This document shows positions 52,170 through 60,758 of a stretch of 64,000 bases of DNA, piece after piece. The position numbers were made by a program, and so were the translations under genes. Source of the stretch: DASTCZ01 sp035308165 (GTDB taxonomy: Bacteria; Acidobacteriota; Terriglobia; Acidiferrales; UBA7541). Every line of letters begins with the position of its first letter. Position 1 is the first letter of the stretch. The stretch spans positions 165,665 through 229,664 of the forward strand of contig DATGHC010000067.1 of assembly GCA_035308165.1 (NCBI GenBank). Direction: 5' to 3'. The notes below the pieces were generated by a model. The model did not search any database. It was not told where the DNA came from and worked only from the letters and a program-made list of their open reading frames with translations.

Positions 52170-53330
52170 CTATTGCCCGGTGGTGTTCTGCAGTTCGAGT
52201 GCGTTTACCACCACTTGTTGCCCGGCCTTTATCCCCGACAATATTTCCTGCAGGTTGCCCGGCAACATCTCCCCGCTGGTCACTTCCACACGCTTGAATT
52301 TCTTGTCTCCGCTGGCCACGTAAACCCAGTCGCGGTCGTGCAAATGCAAAACCGCCGAAGCCGGCACCGCTGCATGTGTTTCCTTCTTCTGTCCGCGAAA
52401 TGTCGCCGTCACAAACATTCCCACCCGCAGAAACCCCGGATTAGTCACCTCAATGCGTACTTTCTCCGTGCGCAGACTCGGATCGAGGATCGCTCCAAAA
52501 TTGCTGATCGTTCCTTTCAGCACACGTCCGGGATACGCGTTCAATCGAATTTCCGCCGTTTCACCCAAATGCACATTCGTCATGTCGTTTTCATACACAT
52601 CACAAACAACCCAGACAGTGGAAAGGTCGGAAATCGTGAACGGGTTGGTGGAACTCAGCGCCTGGACTCCCGCCGCATTGGTTACTTGTTGGTCGGTAAT
52701 TACTCCCGACACAGGCGCCACAATTTCCATGATTCCGCTGGGATGGTCGAGATCGGCGCCAAGCAGGTGCAAATGCTCCGTTGTGGTCTTGAGGGCTACC
52801 TTGGCCTTGTCCTCGGTGTCTTGCGCGATTTCAAAGTCATTTAGCGCGATTGCGCCGTGTTCATAGAGCTGCTTTGACCTCTCGAGCTGATTCCTCGCCA
52901 GAATTTCATCCGCAACAGCCTTCTGATAGTCGGAGAAACCGCTCGATATGTCGTCGCTTCGCACGCGCAACAACACCTGTCCTTTTTTCACCGTGTCGCC
53001 CAATCGCGCTCCTATTTCCACGATGCGCCCGGAGGCCAGCGAAATTACGGGCACCGTCCGGGCAATGTCCGGGTTAACCGTCCCGGTCACAACCAATTCA
53101 GAAGCTGACGCGTGATCGGTTGCCGCCACCAACGGAAACTGCTCAGGTTTGTCCACCTGGATCACGTTCGCGTCCCGCTCCTGCACCACTTGTGCCGGTG
53201 GAGGCGCTTCAGTCGCCAAGTCCTTCGCCGCTTTTTCGCCGCATCCAGCCGTTTCCCATGCGGAGAGCAGCAACAGCAGAATTACATGCGCGTTAGCGCG
53301 CCTCATGTGCCAAATCATGAAATGTCTCAT
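52170..53330 (-). CDS. RND efflux periplasmic adaptor (membrane fusion protein)
   Basis: 386 residues. The N-terminus has a hydrophobic segment ending 'ETAGC', a possible lipobox. A biotinyl-lipoyl barrel ('VISLASGRIVEIGARLGDTVKKGQVLLRV') is split by a helical hairpin ('YQKAVADEILARNQLERSKQLYEHGAIALNDFEIAQ'). It is completed by 'IMEIVAPVSGVITDQQV', and beta-barrel and membrane-proximal domains follow. It links the RND pump to an outer-membrane channel. It is 39 bp upstream of the pump gene and 62 bp downstream of a small membrane protein gene. Confidence 0.92.
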   Translation of the reverse strand: MRHFMIWHMRRANAHVILLLLLSAWETAGCGEKAAKDLATEAPPPAQVVQERDANVIQVDKPEQFPLVAATDHASASELVVTGTVNPDIARTVPVISLASGRIVEIGARLGDTVKKGQVLLRVRSDDISSGFSDYQKAVADEILARNQLERSKQLYEHGAIALNDFEIAQDTEDKAKVALKTTTEHLHLLGADLDHPSGIMEIVAPVSGVITDQQVTNAAGVQALSSTNPFTISDLSTVWVVCDVYENDMTNVHLGETAEIRLNAYPGRVLKGTISNFGAILDPSLRTEKVRIEVTNPGFLRVGMFVTATFRGQKKETHAAVPASAVLHLHDRDWVYVASGDKKFKRVEVTSGEMLPGNLQEILSGIKAGQQVVVNALELQNTTGQ

Positions 53331-53392
53331 CCGCGGACCTCTCAGAGAATCCGAACAATCACTATTTTTGATTGGCTAAAGGGGGAATGAAT

Positions 53393-53803
53393 CTAAGCAG
53401 GAATTTGCGGAGGTGCCCGGCCAGGAACGATATTCAAATCTCGAAAGATTTCGACGCGCACTTCCAGGACATTGAGCGCTACGCCTTCAAGGACGGGGAA
53501 TATCAGTCCACTCTTCCAGATCGCGGCCCCATGCAGCCGCGACGCGTGTGCACCATTCTGATGCCCACTGGACCGGCAAGCGCTCGTCAGGAAATGCTTC
53601 GTTCCCGTCGAGCACTCGGCCACTGCCAATTCTTCGTGCAGGTCATCGGTCAACGAAATTACTGGAAATAGCAGGAAAAGGAGTGTTGCAAGCGCTACCC
53701 ATTCGCGCCGGGAGGGAGTCTTGCCGCGGCGCCATACTCCGCGCCACACGCACACGGAGCCCAGCGCGATTACCAGCCAAATCGAATTGAGCAATAATTC
53801 CAC
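53393..53803 (-). CDS. Small two-span membrane protein upstream of the RND genes
   Basis: 136 residues. Two N-terminal membrane spans ('LLLNSIWLVIALGSVCVWRGVW' and 'WVALATLLFLLFPVISLTDDLHEELAVAECS'), with an acidic 'TDDLHEEL' just after the second, then a His/Arg-rich soluble tail. The 'SxTDDLHxE' stretch could bind metal. It lies 62 bp before the adaptor gene on the same strand and probably belongs to the metal efflux operon. No named family was recognised. Confidence 0.6.
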   Translation of the reverse strand: MELLLNSIWLVIALGSVCVWRGVWRRGKTPSRREWVALATLLFLLFPVISLTDDLHEELAVAECSTGTKHFLTSACRSSGHQNGAHASRLHGAAIWKSGLIFPVLEGVALNVLEVRVEIFRDLNIVPGRAPPQIPA

Positions 53804-53910
53804 GAGAATAGGAATCTACTACACCGCAAATCGCATGGCAACGCGCCTAATCAACGCCTCTCCCAAAGATTCCACAAGCTGCAAAGAATTTAGCCGGAAC
53901 GCTTCCCTTT

Positions 53911-54381
53911 CTAAATTCCGCATCCATGCAGGCCGTGCTTCTCGAAATACCTCTGGTGATACTCTTCCGCTTTATAAAACGGCCCCGCCACAACTATCTC
54001 TGTCACAATTGGCCTCTTGAATCGTCCCGATTTCTCAATTCTTTCCTTCGACGCTCGCGCTGCCTTCTCCTGTTCCGCATCATGAAAAAATATCGCGCTC
54101 CTGTATTGCGTCCCTACATCCGGCCCCTGACGGTTCGGGGTTGTCGGATCGTGACTCGACCAAAACACTTCCAGCAAATCCTCATATCTCACGCGCGCCG
54201 GATCATATTCAATCTCCACCGCCTCGGCGTGCCCCGTCCTCCCCGTGCACACGTCTTCGTACGAAGGGTCCACCAATTTCCCGCCGGTATATCCGGACGC
54301 CGCCGACTCCACACCCACCACGCGCCTGAAATTCGCCTCAACTCCCCAAAAACATCCCTCTGCAAATGTAGCTTTCGCCAT
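53911..54381 (-). CDS. msrA: Peptide methionine sulfoxide reductase A
   Basis: 156 residues. The catalytic Cys is in 'EGCFWGVEANF', followed by 'GYTGGKLVDPSYEDVCTGRTGHAEAVEIEYDP', 'LLEVFWSSHDPTTPNRQGPDVGTQYRSAIFF' and 'AEEYHQRYFEKHGLHGC' with a C-terminal resolving Cys. It reduces methionine-S-sulfoxide in proteins using thioredoxin. There is no signal peptide, so it is cytoplasmic. It sits downstream of and unrelated to the divergent glycosidase. Confidence 0.95.
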   Translation of the reverse strand: MAKATFAEGCFWGVEANFRRVVGVESAASGYTGGKLVDPSYEDVCTGRTGHAEAVEIEYDPARVRYEDLLEVFWSSHDPTTPNRQGPDVGTQYRSAIFFHDAEQEKAARASKERIEKSGRFKRPIVTEIVVAGPFYKAEEYHQRYFEKHGLHGCGI

Positions 54382-54494
54382 CGCCTCTCCCTTTCTTGGC
54401 GCTCAATTCTACTCCGCCTTTGCAAATCCTTCGACTCCTCGCGCACAATGCCCATTCATTAGATAGAATGCTGCCCAGCCGGGGGATCACAAAC

Positions 54495-56588
54495 GTGCCC
54501 ATGCACTTCAGATGTCTTAAATCACCCCTCATCAAATTCGCCGCCGTCGGCGCACTAACCATTCTGCTCATCGCCTCTCCCATTCGCGCCCAACAAAACG
54601 CTGCCTTCTTCCCGCGAGATCCAGGCCCTGCGCAGGCGACTGTAAGCCAAGGAATCGCGCGCCTCGCGAATTCCTCCATCGATTCCGCTTGGCGCTTCGA
54701 CTCCAATCACCTGACGGCCGCTCCAGTCCGCGACGTACAATCCGCTAAATCGCTCCCCCTCGGCCCCGACATCTTCGTTCTTCTCCTCGCCGATGGCCGT
54801 GTCTTCCGCTCCTCGCAGATGCGGATCATCCGCGATCCCTCCGTTAGCCTCCTCGTTGGCGATTCCGCTGCTTCGCGCCTGAGCGAGCGTCTTTCCGGCA
54901 AATCCATCAGCGCCGAATTGGCCGATGAATCCGCATCCATCCATGTTCTCTGGCGCGCCGAACTGCGCGACGGCTCGAATTACATTCGCCAGGAATTCAC
55001 CATTGAGGCCCAGCAACAAGATATCTCCATCCATGAAATCCGTCTCGTTGATTCGACCCTCGCGGAATCTTATGTCTCCGGCCGCGTGCGCGGTTCCCCG
55101 ATTATTGTTGGAAATTTCTTCCTCGGTTTTGAGCATCCCCTCTCTCAATGCACCGTCGCCGCCGCCCGCGCCCTCTGCGGACTCGAACGGCAATTGCCTC
55201 TGCGCGCCGGTCGCCAAATGTCCTACTCCTCGGTCATCGGCATCTCTCCCCAGGGTCAGCTCCGCCGCGCTTTTCTTTACTATGTCGAACGCGAGCGCGC
55301 TCACCCCTACCGGACGTTTCTTCATTACAATTCCTGGTACGACCTCGGCTATTTCACTCCTTACACCGAATCCGACGCTCTCGCCGTCATTCGCACATTC
55401 GGCACCGAGCTTCTCGACCAGCGCGGCGTTAACCTCAGTTCCTTCCTATTCGATGACGGCTGGGACAATCCCGCTTCTCTTTGGAATTTTGGTGCGGGCT
55501 TCCCGCAGGGCTTCGCCAACCTTCGCAAGGCCGCCGAACAATTCGGAGCCGAGCCCGGCATTTGGTTTTCGCCCTGGGGCGGTTACGGCCAGCCGCGCCA
55601 GAAACGCATCGCCACTGCCACCGCCGCCGGCTACGAAACAAATAACAGTGGCCTCGCTCTGAGCGGGCCCAAATATTTCACCCTCTTCCGCCAAAAAGCG
55701 CTGGAAATGGTTCAAAAATACGGTGTCAACCAATTCAAATTCGACGGCACCGGCAACGCCAATCAAGTCGTTCCCGGGAGCGATTTCAATAGTGACTTTG
55801 ACGCCGCCATCAGCCTCATCGGCGAACTGCGCACTGCCAAGCCCTCCATCTATATCAATCTAACCACCGGCACCTATCCCTCACCATTCTGGCTGCGCTA
55901 CGCGGATTCCATTTGGCGCGGCGGCGAAGATCACAGTTTTGCCGGAGTCGGCTCCAATCGCCAGCGCTGGATCACTTATCGGGACGCGGCTACCTATCGC
56001 TCCGTCGTCCGCGATGGCCCGCTCTTCCCTCTCAACTCGCTCATGCTCCACGGCCTGATTTTCGCCCAGCACGCCGACAAGCTCGACACGGATCCCAATG
56101 GTGACTTCACCAGCGAGCTCCACGATTATTTCGGCACCGGCACGCAGCTTCAGGAAATGTACATTACTCCCGCACTGCTCAAGCCCGCGGATTGGGATCA
56201 CTTGGCCGAATCCGCAAAATGGTCCGCCGCAAACGCGAGCACCCTTGTGGACACACATTGGGTCGGAGGTGATCCTGCGGAGTTGGAAATCTACGGCTGG
56301 GCTTCTTGGTCCCCAACAAAAAGCATTCTAGTTTTGCGCAATCCCAGCGACCATGAACAATCCATTGATATTGATGTGGCAGCTGCGTTTGAGTTACCTC
56401 GCTCCGCCGCGCAACGCTTCACCGCCGTCGTCCCCTGGAAAGACGATGCCGCAAAATCCGCGTCTCTTTTAACACTCGCCGCCGGCCAGCCGCACCAATT
56501 CACTCTGGCCCCATTTGAAGTGCTCACCCTCGAAGCAACTCCAATCGCGCAGCCGCCAGCCCCTCCCGCGCGGCCGAAAAAACACTGA
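54495..56588 (+). CDS. Exported glycosidase, clan GH-D-like (alpha-galactosidase type)
   Basis: About 697 residues from GTG 54495 (GGGGGA 8 nt upstream; ATG 54501 is next). A signal peptide ('FAAVGALTILLIASPIRAQ') is followed by a beta-rich N-terminal domain. A TIM barrel shows GH36/GH27/GH101-like motifs: 'FLHYNSWYDLGYFTP', 'LSSFLFDDGWDNPASLW', 'GIWFSPWGGYG' and 'VNQFKFDGTGN', the last carrying the likely nucleophile Asp. It ends with a beta-sandwich. The exact family and sugar are not certain. It overlaps no gene, and the M20 peptidase starts 10 bp downstream. Confidence 0.72.
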   Translation: MPMHFRCLKSPLIKFAAVGALTILLIASPIRAQQNAAFFPRDPGPAQATVSQGIARLANSSIDSAWRFDSNHLTAAPVRDVQSAKSLPLGPDIFVLLLADGRVFRSSQMRIIRDPSVSLLVGDSAASRLSERLSGKSISAELADESASIHVLWRAELRDGSNYIRQEFTIEAQQQDISIHEIRLVDSTLAESYVSGRVRGSPIIVGNFFLGFEHPLSQCTVAAARALCGLERQLPLRAGRQMSYSSVIGISPQGQLRRAFLYYVERERAHPYRTFLHYNSWYDLGYFTPYTESDALAVIRTFGTELLDQRGVNLSSFLFDDGWDNPASLWNFGAGFPQGFANLRKAAEQFGAEPGIWFSPWGGYGQPRQKRIATATAAGYETNNSGLALSGPKYFTLFRQKALEMVQKYGVNQFKFDGTGNANQVVPGSDFNSDFDAAISLIGELRTAKPSIYINLTTGTYPSPFWLRYADSIWRGGEDHSFAGVGSNRQRWITYRDAATYRSVVRDGPLFPLNSLMLHGLIFAQHADKLDTDPNGDFTSELHDYFGTGTQLQEMYITPALLKPADWDHLAESAKWSAANASTLVDTHWVGGDPAELEIYGWASWSPTKSILVLRNPSDHEQSIDIDVAAAFELPRSAAQRFTAVVPWKDDAAKSASLLTLAAGQPHQFTLAPFEVLTLEATPIAQPPAPPARPKKH

Positions 56589-56598
56589 CCGGCACGTC

Positions 56599-57759
56599 AT
56601 GACCCAATCCATTTCAAAGGCCGACCCGCTCGCTCGCGCCAGCGTTCTGGAAGCCCTCCAACTCTTAGTCTCCACCCCATCTGTGAATCCCGATCTCGCC
56701 CCGGGCGAAGGCACCGGAGAAGCCGCGATCGCTTCAGTCATTCGCGATTGGTTTGCAAACCGCGGCATCGAATGCGCCCTCGAAGAAGCAGCGCCCAACC
56801 GCCCCAACGCCGTCGCCCGCATCGGCAACAGCTCGGGCCCAACTTTAGTTTTCTGCGCGCACATTGATACCGTCAGCACCGCGGGTATGACCATTGCCCC
56901 ATTCGACGCGCGCGTCGAAGCCAATCGCGTCTACGGCCGCGGCAGTTACGACATGAAAGGAGGTGCAGCCGCAATCCTGTGCGCCATGGCCAAACTTGCG
57001 CAGGAACCTCTCGCGGGCACCATCCTCTCCGCGCTGGTGGCCGATGAAGAATACGCCAGCATTGGCGCTCAACATTTCGTCGCCCATCACCAGGCCGAGG
57101 CCTGCATTGTCACCGAGCCCAGCGAAGGACGCCTCATCCTTGGCCACAAGGGTTTTGTCTGGGCCGAAATCACCACCGAAGGCCGTGCCGCTCACGGCAG
57201 CCGCTGGGATTTGGGCGTCAGCGCTATCTCTCGCATGGGACGCATCATCGCCGCGCTCGATGAATTCGATCGCACTCAACTCCGCGCGCGCACTCATCCT
57301 CTGATGGGCCCCGCTTCACAACATTGCGCCACCGTCCACGGCGGCGCCGGTCTCAGCACCTATGCGCCCAGTTGCACCCTTCAAATCGAGCGCCGCACAA
57401 TTCCCGGCGAAACGCCTGCGCAAGTTTTGGATGAACTCCGCGCCGTCATCGCCTCTACTGGTGAGCAGGCTGCTGTCCGCCTCTTGCTCGATCGCCCACC
57501 CCTCGTCTGTCCGCGCGACGCACGCATCGCACAATGCGTCCGCCAAGCCGCAACAGCGCTCCACGGACGCGCACCGGAAGAATCGGGAGTGGCCTACTGG
57601 ATGGACGCGGCACTCTTCGCCGCCGCCGGAATTCAAACCGTAAATTACGGCGCCGCGGGAGCGGGCGCTCACGAAGCCGTTGAATATGCCGATCTCGACT
57701 CCGTTGTCGACTGCGCGCAGGTCCTCACCGCCACCGCCCGCCTTTTCTTCTCCAAGTAA
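56599..57759 (+). CDS. M20-family deacylase/peptidase (ArgE/DapE-like)
   Basis: 386 residues from ATG 56599, 10 bp after the glycosidase stop; a longer in-frame version would overlap that gene. Metal and catalytic motifs: 'LVFCAHIDTVS', 'GRGSYDMKGGAAAI', Glu-Glu in 'VADEEYASIG', 'IVTEPSEGRL' and the C-terminal His in 'GAGAHEAVEYADL'. The lid domain has 'TEGRAAHGSRWDLGVSA'. ArgE/DapE/ACY1-type enzymes remove acyl groups from amino acids. It is probably co-transcribed with the glycosidase, but a shared pathway is not evident. Confidence 0.9.
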   Translation: MTQSISKADPLARASVLEALQLLVSTPSVNPDLAPGEGTGEAAIASVIRDWFANRGIECALEEAAPNRPNAVARIGNSSGPTLVFCAHIDTVSTAGMTIAPFDARVEANRVYGRGSYDMKGGAAAILCAMAKLAQEPLAGTILSALVADEEYASIGAQHFVAHHQAEACIVTEPSEGRLILGHKGFVWAEITTEGRAAHGSRWDLGVSAISRMGRIIAALDEFDRTQLRARTHPLMGPASQHCATVHGGAGLSTYAPSCTLQIERRTIPGETPAQVLDELRAVIASTGEQAAVRLLLDRPPLVCPRDARIAQCVRQAATALHGRAPEESGVAYWMDAALFAAAGIQTVNYGAAGAGAHEAVEYADLDSVVDCAQVLTATARLFFSK

Positions 57760-57872
57760 CCAGGGTTTTTTTCTTTGTTTTCTCTCTGCGGATTTTTTCT
57801 GAAGTTTTTCTCTATGGCACTTCTCTGCGAACCCTGCGTCAAAAATCTTTAAGCCTTCTCGGTCACCGTCAG

Positions 57873-58415
57873 TCATGCGAACAAATGAAAGCACCCATAC
57901 CCTAACAACGCCCCGATAATTCCTCCCACCACCACATCACTCAGGAAGTGCATCCCCAGAAGTATTCTGCTGATCGCGATACTCACCGCGCACATGATCA
58001 AACAATTCTGTAATTGCGGATAAAACGCTCCCACCGTCATCACGATGGCGAAAGCTGTAATGGTGTGCCCCGAAGGAAATGAAAACTGGTCCGGCGGCAG
58101 AACTCTCGACCAGCAATGCGGCTCCAGCTGATTCGGCCGCTTCCTCCGGCTCATCCTCTTCATCGCTTTGAAGACCACTGTCCCGATCGCCACTGCCAAC
58201 ATCGCCGAACCCACCGCCGCAAATCGCTCCGGCCCGCCATAAACCAGCAAAATAATTCCCAGCGCGTACCACAACCATCCGTCTCCGCATCGCGTCGCTG
58301 AAATCATCCACAACCGGATCCATCTCGGCGCGCGCCAGCGGTTCACCCGCCGCATCAATCGGTGATCGCGTGTCTCGATATAGCCCCACACAGCTCGCGC
58401 GGCGCTCATGCCCAC
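57873..58415 (-). CDS. PAP2-family membrane phosphatase
   Basis: 180 residues with about five membrane spans. The three PAP2 motifs are complete: 'KRMSRRKRP' (KxxxxxxRP), 'PSGHT' and 'SRILLGMHFLSDV' (SRxxxxxHxxxD). It removes phosphate from lipid phosphates such as phosphatidic acid or undecaprenyl diphosphate. Its start overlaps the end of the PHP gene by 10 bp, so the two are coupled. Confidence 0.92.
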   Translation of the reverse strand: MGMSAARAVWGYIETRDHRLMRRVNRWRAPRWIRLWMISATRCGDGWLWYALGIILLVYGGPERFAAVGSAMLAVAIGTVVFKAMKRMSRRKRPNQLEPHCWSRVLPPDQFSFPSGHTITAFAIVMTVGAFYPQLQNCLIMCAVSIAISRILLGMHFLSDVVVGGIIGALLGYGCFHLFA

Positions 58416-59284
58416 TCCCCTGCCGTGGGCATCGCCAGCGGCCAGCGTTCACGGACTCTCGATGATGGGATCACTCGTCCAGCCCAATGCCGGATAAATA
58501 ATCTCTCAGCGGCGTAGTATCCGAATGTAACCGCGGGAATCAAGACCGCCAGCGGTGCCAGTGCTGCCGTCCACCGCTCCTCGCGAAACATTTCAGCCGT
58601 CACGCGCAACACGTCCAATGTCACTTTTGAGTATCCACCTGTTTCCCCGCGCACTCTTCCAAAGCCCTGCCACAACCCTTGAAAGAATTCATCCTTGCTC
58701 CGCGCGCCGGGCACTTCGGTATACGCCGAACCCGCCGATGCCAGCGTGTGCGCGTCGCTTCCGCCAATCGCGATTTTCCGCGTCCGCGCAGCCAATCGCA
58801 CCGCCTGACGGTTCGCCGCCGCTGGAATCGAACCGTTGCGAGTCTCCATCGCCGGAAAATATTCGCTGAACCACGAAAAATCTTCTTCTGCGCGCCGTCC
58901 CGTCAGCACCGAAAACACATGATTGATGCTGAAGAACAAACGGTGCTCCGTGAGGTAAATCAGCAGCGCCACCAGGTCATCCCGTCGCCGCTGAATCTCC
59001 ACATGCTGCCGTTCGCTCAAATCGTAAATCCCAATGTGCGCCACGGTTCCGCTCGGCATCCGGCAAGTGACCTCTTCGCTCACAAAAAAATCTCGGTGCT
59101 GTCGCAGCGCCTCGCAGCCTTCAATCGAGTCGTGGTCTGTCAGAGTCGTCAGACCCATGCCCCGCCGCTTCAATGTGTCGTATACCTCTTCAGGGTCGCT
59201 GTAGCTTTCTCGACAGAAGGAGGCTAGTACCGGGGTCGTGCACGCCCCCGATTCATACGAGTGGACATGCAGGTCGCACTTCAT
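58406..59284 (-). CDS. PHP-domain metallophosphoesterase with C-terminal membrane segment
   Basis: 292 residues. PHP motifs are 'CDLHVHSYESGACTTP', 'LTTLTDHDSIEG', 'VTCRMPSGTVAHIGIYDL' and 'IAIGGSDAHTLASAGSAYTEV', giving the metal-binding His/Asp set. The C-terminus carries a hydrophobic span ('LAPLAVLIPAVTFGYYAAERLF') before a basic tail. PHP proteins hydrolyse phosphoesters; here the target could be a membrane lipid or a nucleotide. It is coupled to the PAP2 gene. GTAAC / GTTAC arms lie 12-29 bp upstream of its ATG. Confidence 0.87.
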   Translation of the reverse strand: MKCDLHVHSYESGACTTPVLASFCRESYSDPEEVYDTLKRRGMGLTTLTDHDSIEGCEALRQHRDFFVSEEVTCRMPSGTVAHIGIYDLSERQHVEIQRRRDDLVALLIYLTEHRLFFSINHVFSVLTGRRAEEDFSWFSEYFPAMETRNGSIPAAANRQAVRLAARTRKIAIGGSDAHTLASAGSAYTEVPGARSKDEFFQGLWQGFGRVRGETGGYSKVTLDVLRVTAEMFREERWTAALAPLAVLIPAVTFGYYAAERLFIRHWAGRVIPSSRVRERWPLAMPTAGEWA

Positions 59285-59448
59285 GAAATTTTTGTAACAT
59301 ACGCCCGTTACAATCTCGTGAAGCTAGGGCAAATATATGATTAACAAGGACTTAGTACTCTTAGAGCACATTTTCCACAAACCGTGCCGCCCAAACCTCC
59401 ATTCTTGGCATCTGGCGTGCCCTCCTTGTGGCAATATTCTTCCTGCCG

Positions 59449-60624
59449 ATGCCAATAAATGACCCTTCTCCCACCAGGAAATCCAAAATTGAATTCGTTT
59501 TCTTCGATGCCGGCGGCGGCCATCGCAGCGCCGCCACTGCCCTACAAATGGCCGTCAATTCGCAAGGTCTTCCTTGGGAAGTCAACCTTTTCAATTTGCA
59601 GGAAGCTCTCGACCACCTGGATCTCATGCGCCAAATTTCCGGCGTTCGTATTCAGGACACTTACAACTGGATGCTCAAGTCCGGTCTGACTCTCGGTAGC
59701 AAGCAGCTCATGCGTCTGCTCCAATTCACAATCTCCGTCTACCATCGCCCCACAGTTCGCATCCTCACGAAACGCTGGCGTGAATCTTCGCCTGACATGG
59801 TTGTTTCTTTCGTGCCCCATTTCAACAAAGCGCTCTGCGAAAGTTATGCGCGCGCCTTCCCCGGCCGCCCTTACGTCACCATTCTCACCGACCTCGCCAA
59901 CTACCCTCCGCGTTTCTGGCTCGAAAAGCAGTCGCAGGATTTCATCTGCGGCACCAATCGCGCCGTCCAGCAGGTTCTTGATCTCGGTCACTCTCCGGAT
60001 CGCGTCTTCCGCGTATCCGGCATGATTCTTCATCCGCGCTTCTATGAACCCATCACCGTGGACCGCATCGCTGAACGCCGCGCTCTGAAACTTTCGCCCG
60101 ATCTTCCCACCGGCCTGGTCATGTTCGGCGGACAGGGCTCCAAGGTAATCGAGCAAATCGTCGACCGCCTCGACAGCTCGGATCTCAATCTCCAGCTCAT
60201 TCTCATCTGCGGAAAAAATGAGGCCCTCGCCGAAAGGCTCCGCTCCCGCAAAACTCGCATCCCGGTTTTTGTTGAGGGATTCACCACCCGAATTCCCTAC
60301 TACATGTATCTCTCTGATTTTTTCGTTGGCAAGCCCGGCCCGGGCAGCATCAGCGAAGCCATCCAGATGCGTCTCCCCGTAATTGTTGAGCGCAACGCCT
60401 GGACCCTTCCGCAAGAGCGCTACAACGCTCAATGGATCCGCGAAAATGAAGTCGGAGTCGTGGTCCGCAATTTCCTCCAAATCGTCCCCGCCGTCCGCAG
60501 CCTTCTCGAGGGTGATCAACTCCCCCAATTCAGAAAGAACGCCGAGGCACTTCGCAACAATGCGGTATTTGAAATCCCCGCCATCCTCCTGAAAATCCTC
60601 ACACGCGACACTTCACCTTCATAA
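59449..60624 (+). CDS. MGDG-synthase/UgtP-like glycolipid glycosyltransferase
   Basis: About 391 residues from ATG 59449 (GTG at 59428 also in frame; neither has a clear ribosome site). The N-terminal domain has 'FFDAGGGHRSAATAL', the glycine-rich motif of monogalactosyldiacylglycerol synthases and diglucosyl-diacylglycerol synthases. The C-terminal nucleotide-sugar domain has 'TGLVMFGGQGSKVI', 'LILICGKNEAL', 'VFVEGFTTRIPYYMYLSDFFVGKPGPGSISEAIQMRLPVIV'. It would transfer a sugar from a UDP-sugar to diacylglycerol or a related lipid. It is divergent from PHP-PAP2, whose PAP2 product may supply diacylglycerol. Confidence 0.9.
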   Translation: MPINDPSPTRKSKIEFVFFDAGGGHRSAATALQMAVNSQGLPWEVNLFNLQEALDHLDLMRQISGVRIQDTYNWMLKSGLTLGSKQLMRLLQFTISVYHRPTVRILTKRWRESSPDMVVSFVPHFNKALCESYARAFPGRPYVTILTDLANYPPRFWLEKQSQDFICGTNRAVQQVLDLGHSPDRVFRVSGMILHPRFYEPITVDRIAERRALKLSPDLPTGLVMFGGQGSKVIEQIVDRLDSSDLNLQLILICGKNEALAERLRSRKTRIPVFVEGFTTRIPYYMYLSDFFVGKPGPGSISEAIQMRLPVIVERNAWTLPQERYNAQWIRENEVGVVVRNFLQIVPAVRSLLEGDQLPQFRKNAEALRNNAVFEIPAILLKILTRDTSPS

Positions 60625-60758
60625 TCGCGCAGCGACCTTCTTTTTTCTTGAATGTAGTTTTTCGGAAATGGCGAAACCAAACTCCGCCATCAAATAGGTT
60701 CTACCTGTAGAGGTTAACTCTTGAAACCCTCAGATTCTTTTGCGACTGTGGCTACCTA

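Noticed and set aside
54555..55325. 256-codon frame opposite the glycosidase
   Set aside because: Gly/Asp/Glu-rich antisense product typical of third-position GC bias; the opposite strand has the catalytic motifs.
59296..59313. GTAAC / GTTAC inverted repeat as a Pho-box or operator before the PHP gene
   Set aside because: Arms of only 5 bp and no second copy; too weak to call.
59542..60528. 328-codon frame opposite the glycosyltransferase
   Set aside because: Antisense shadow; the plus strand carries the GGGH and nucleotide-sugar motifs.
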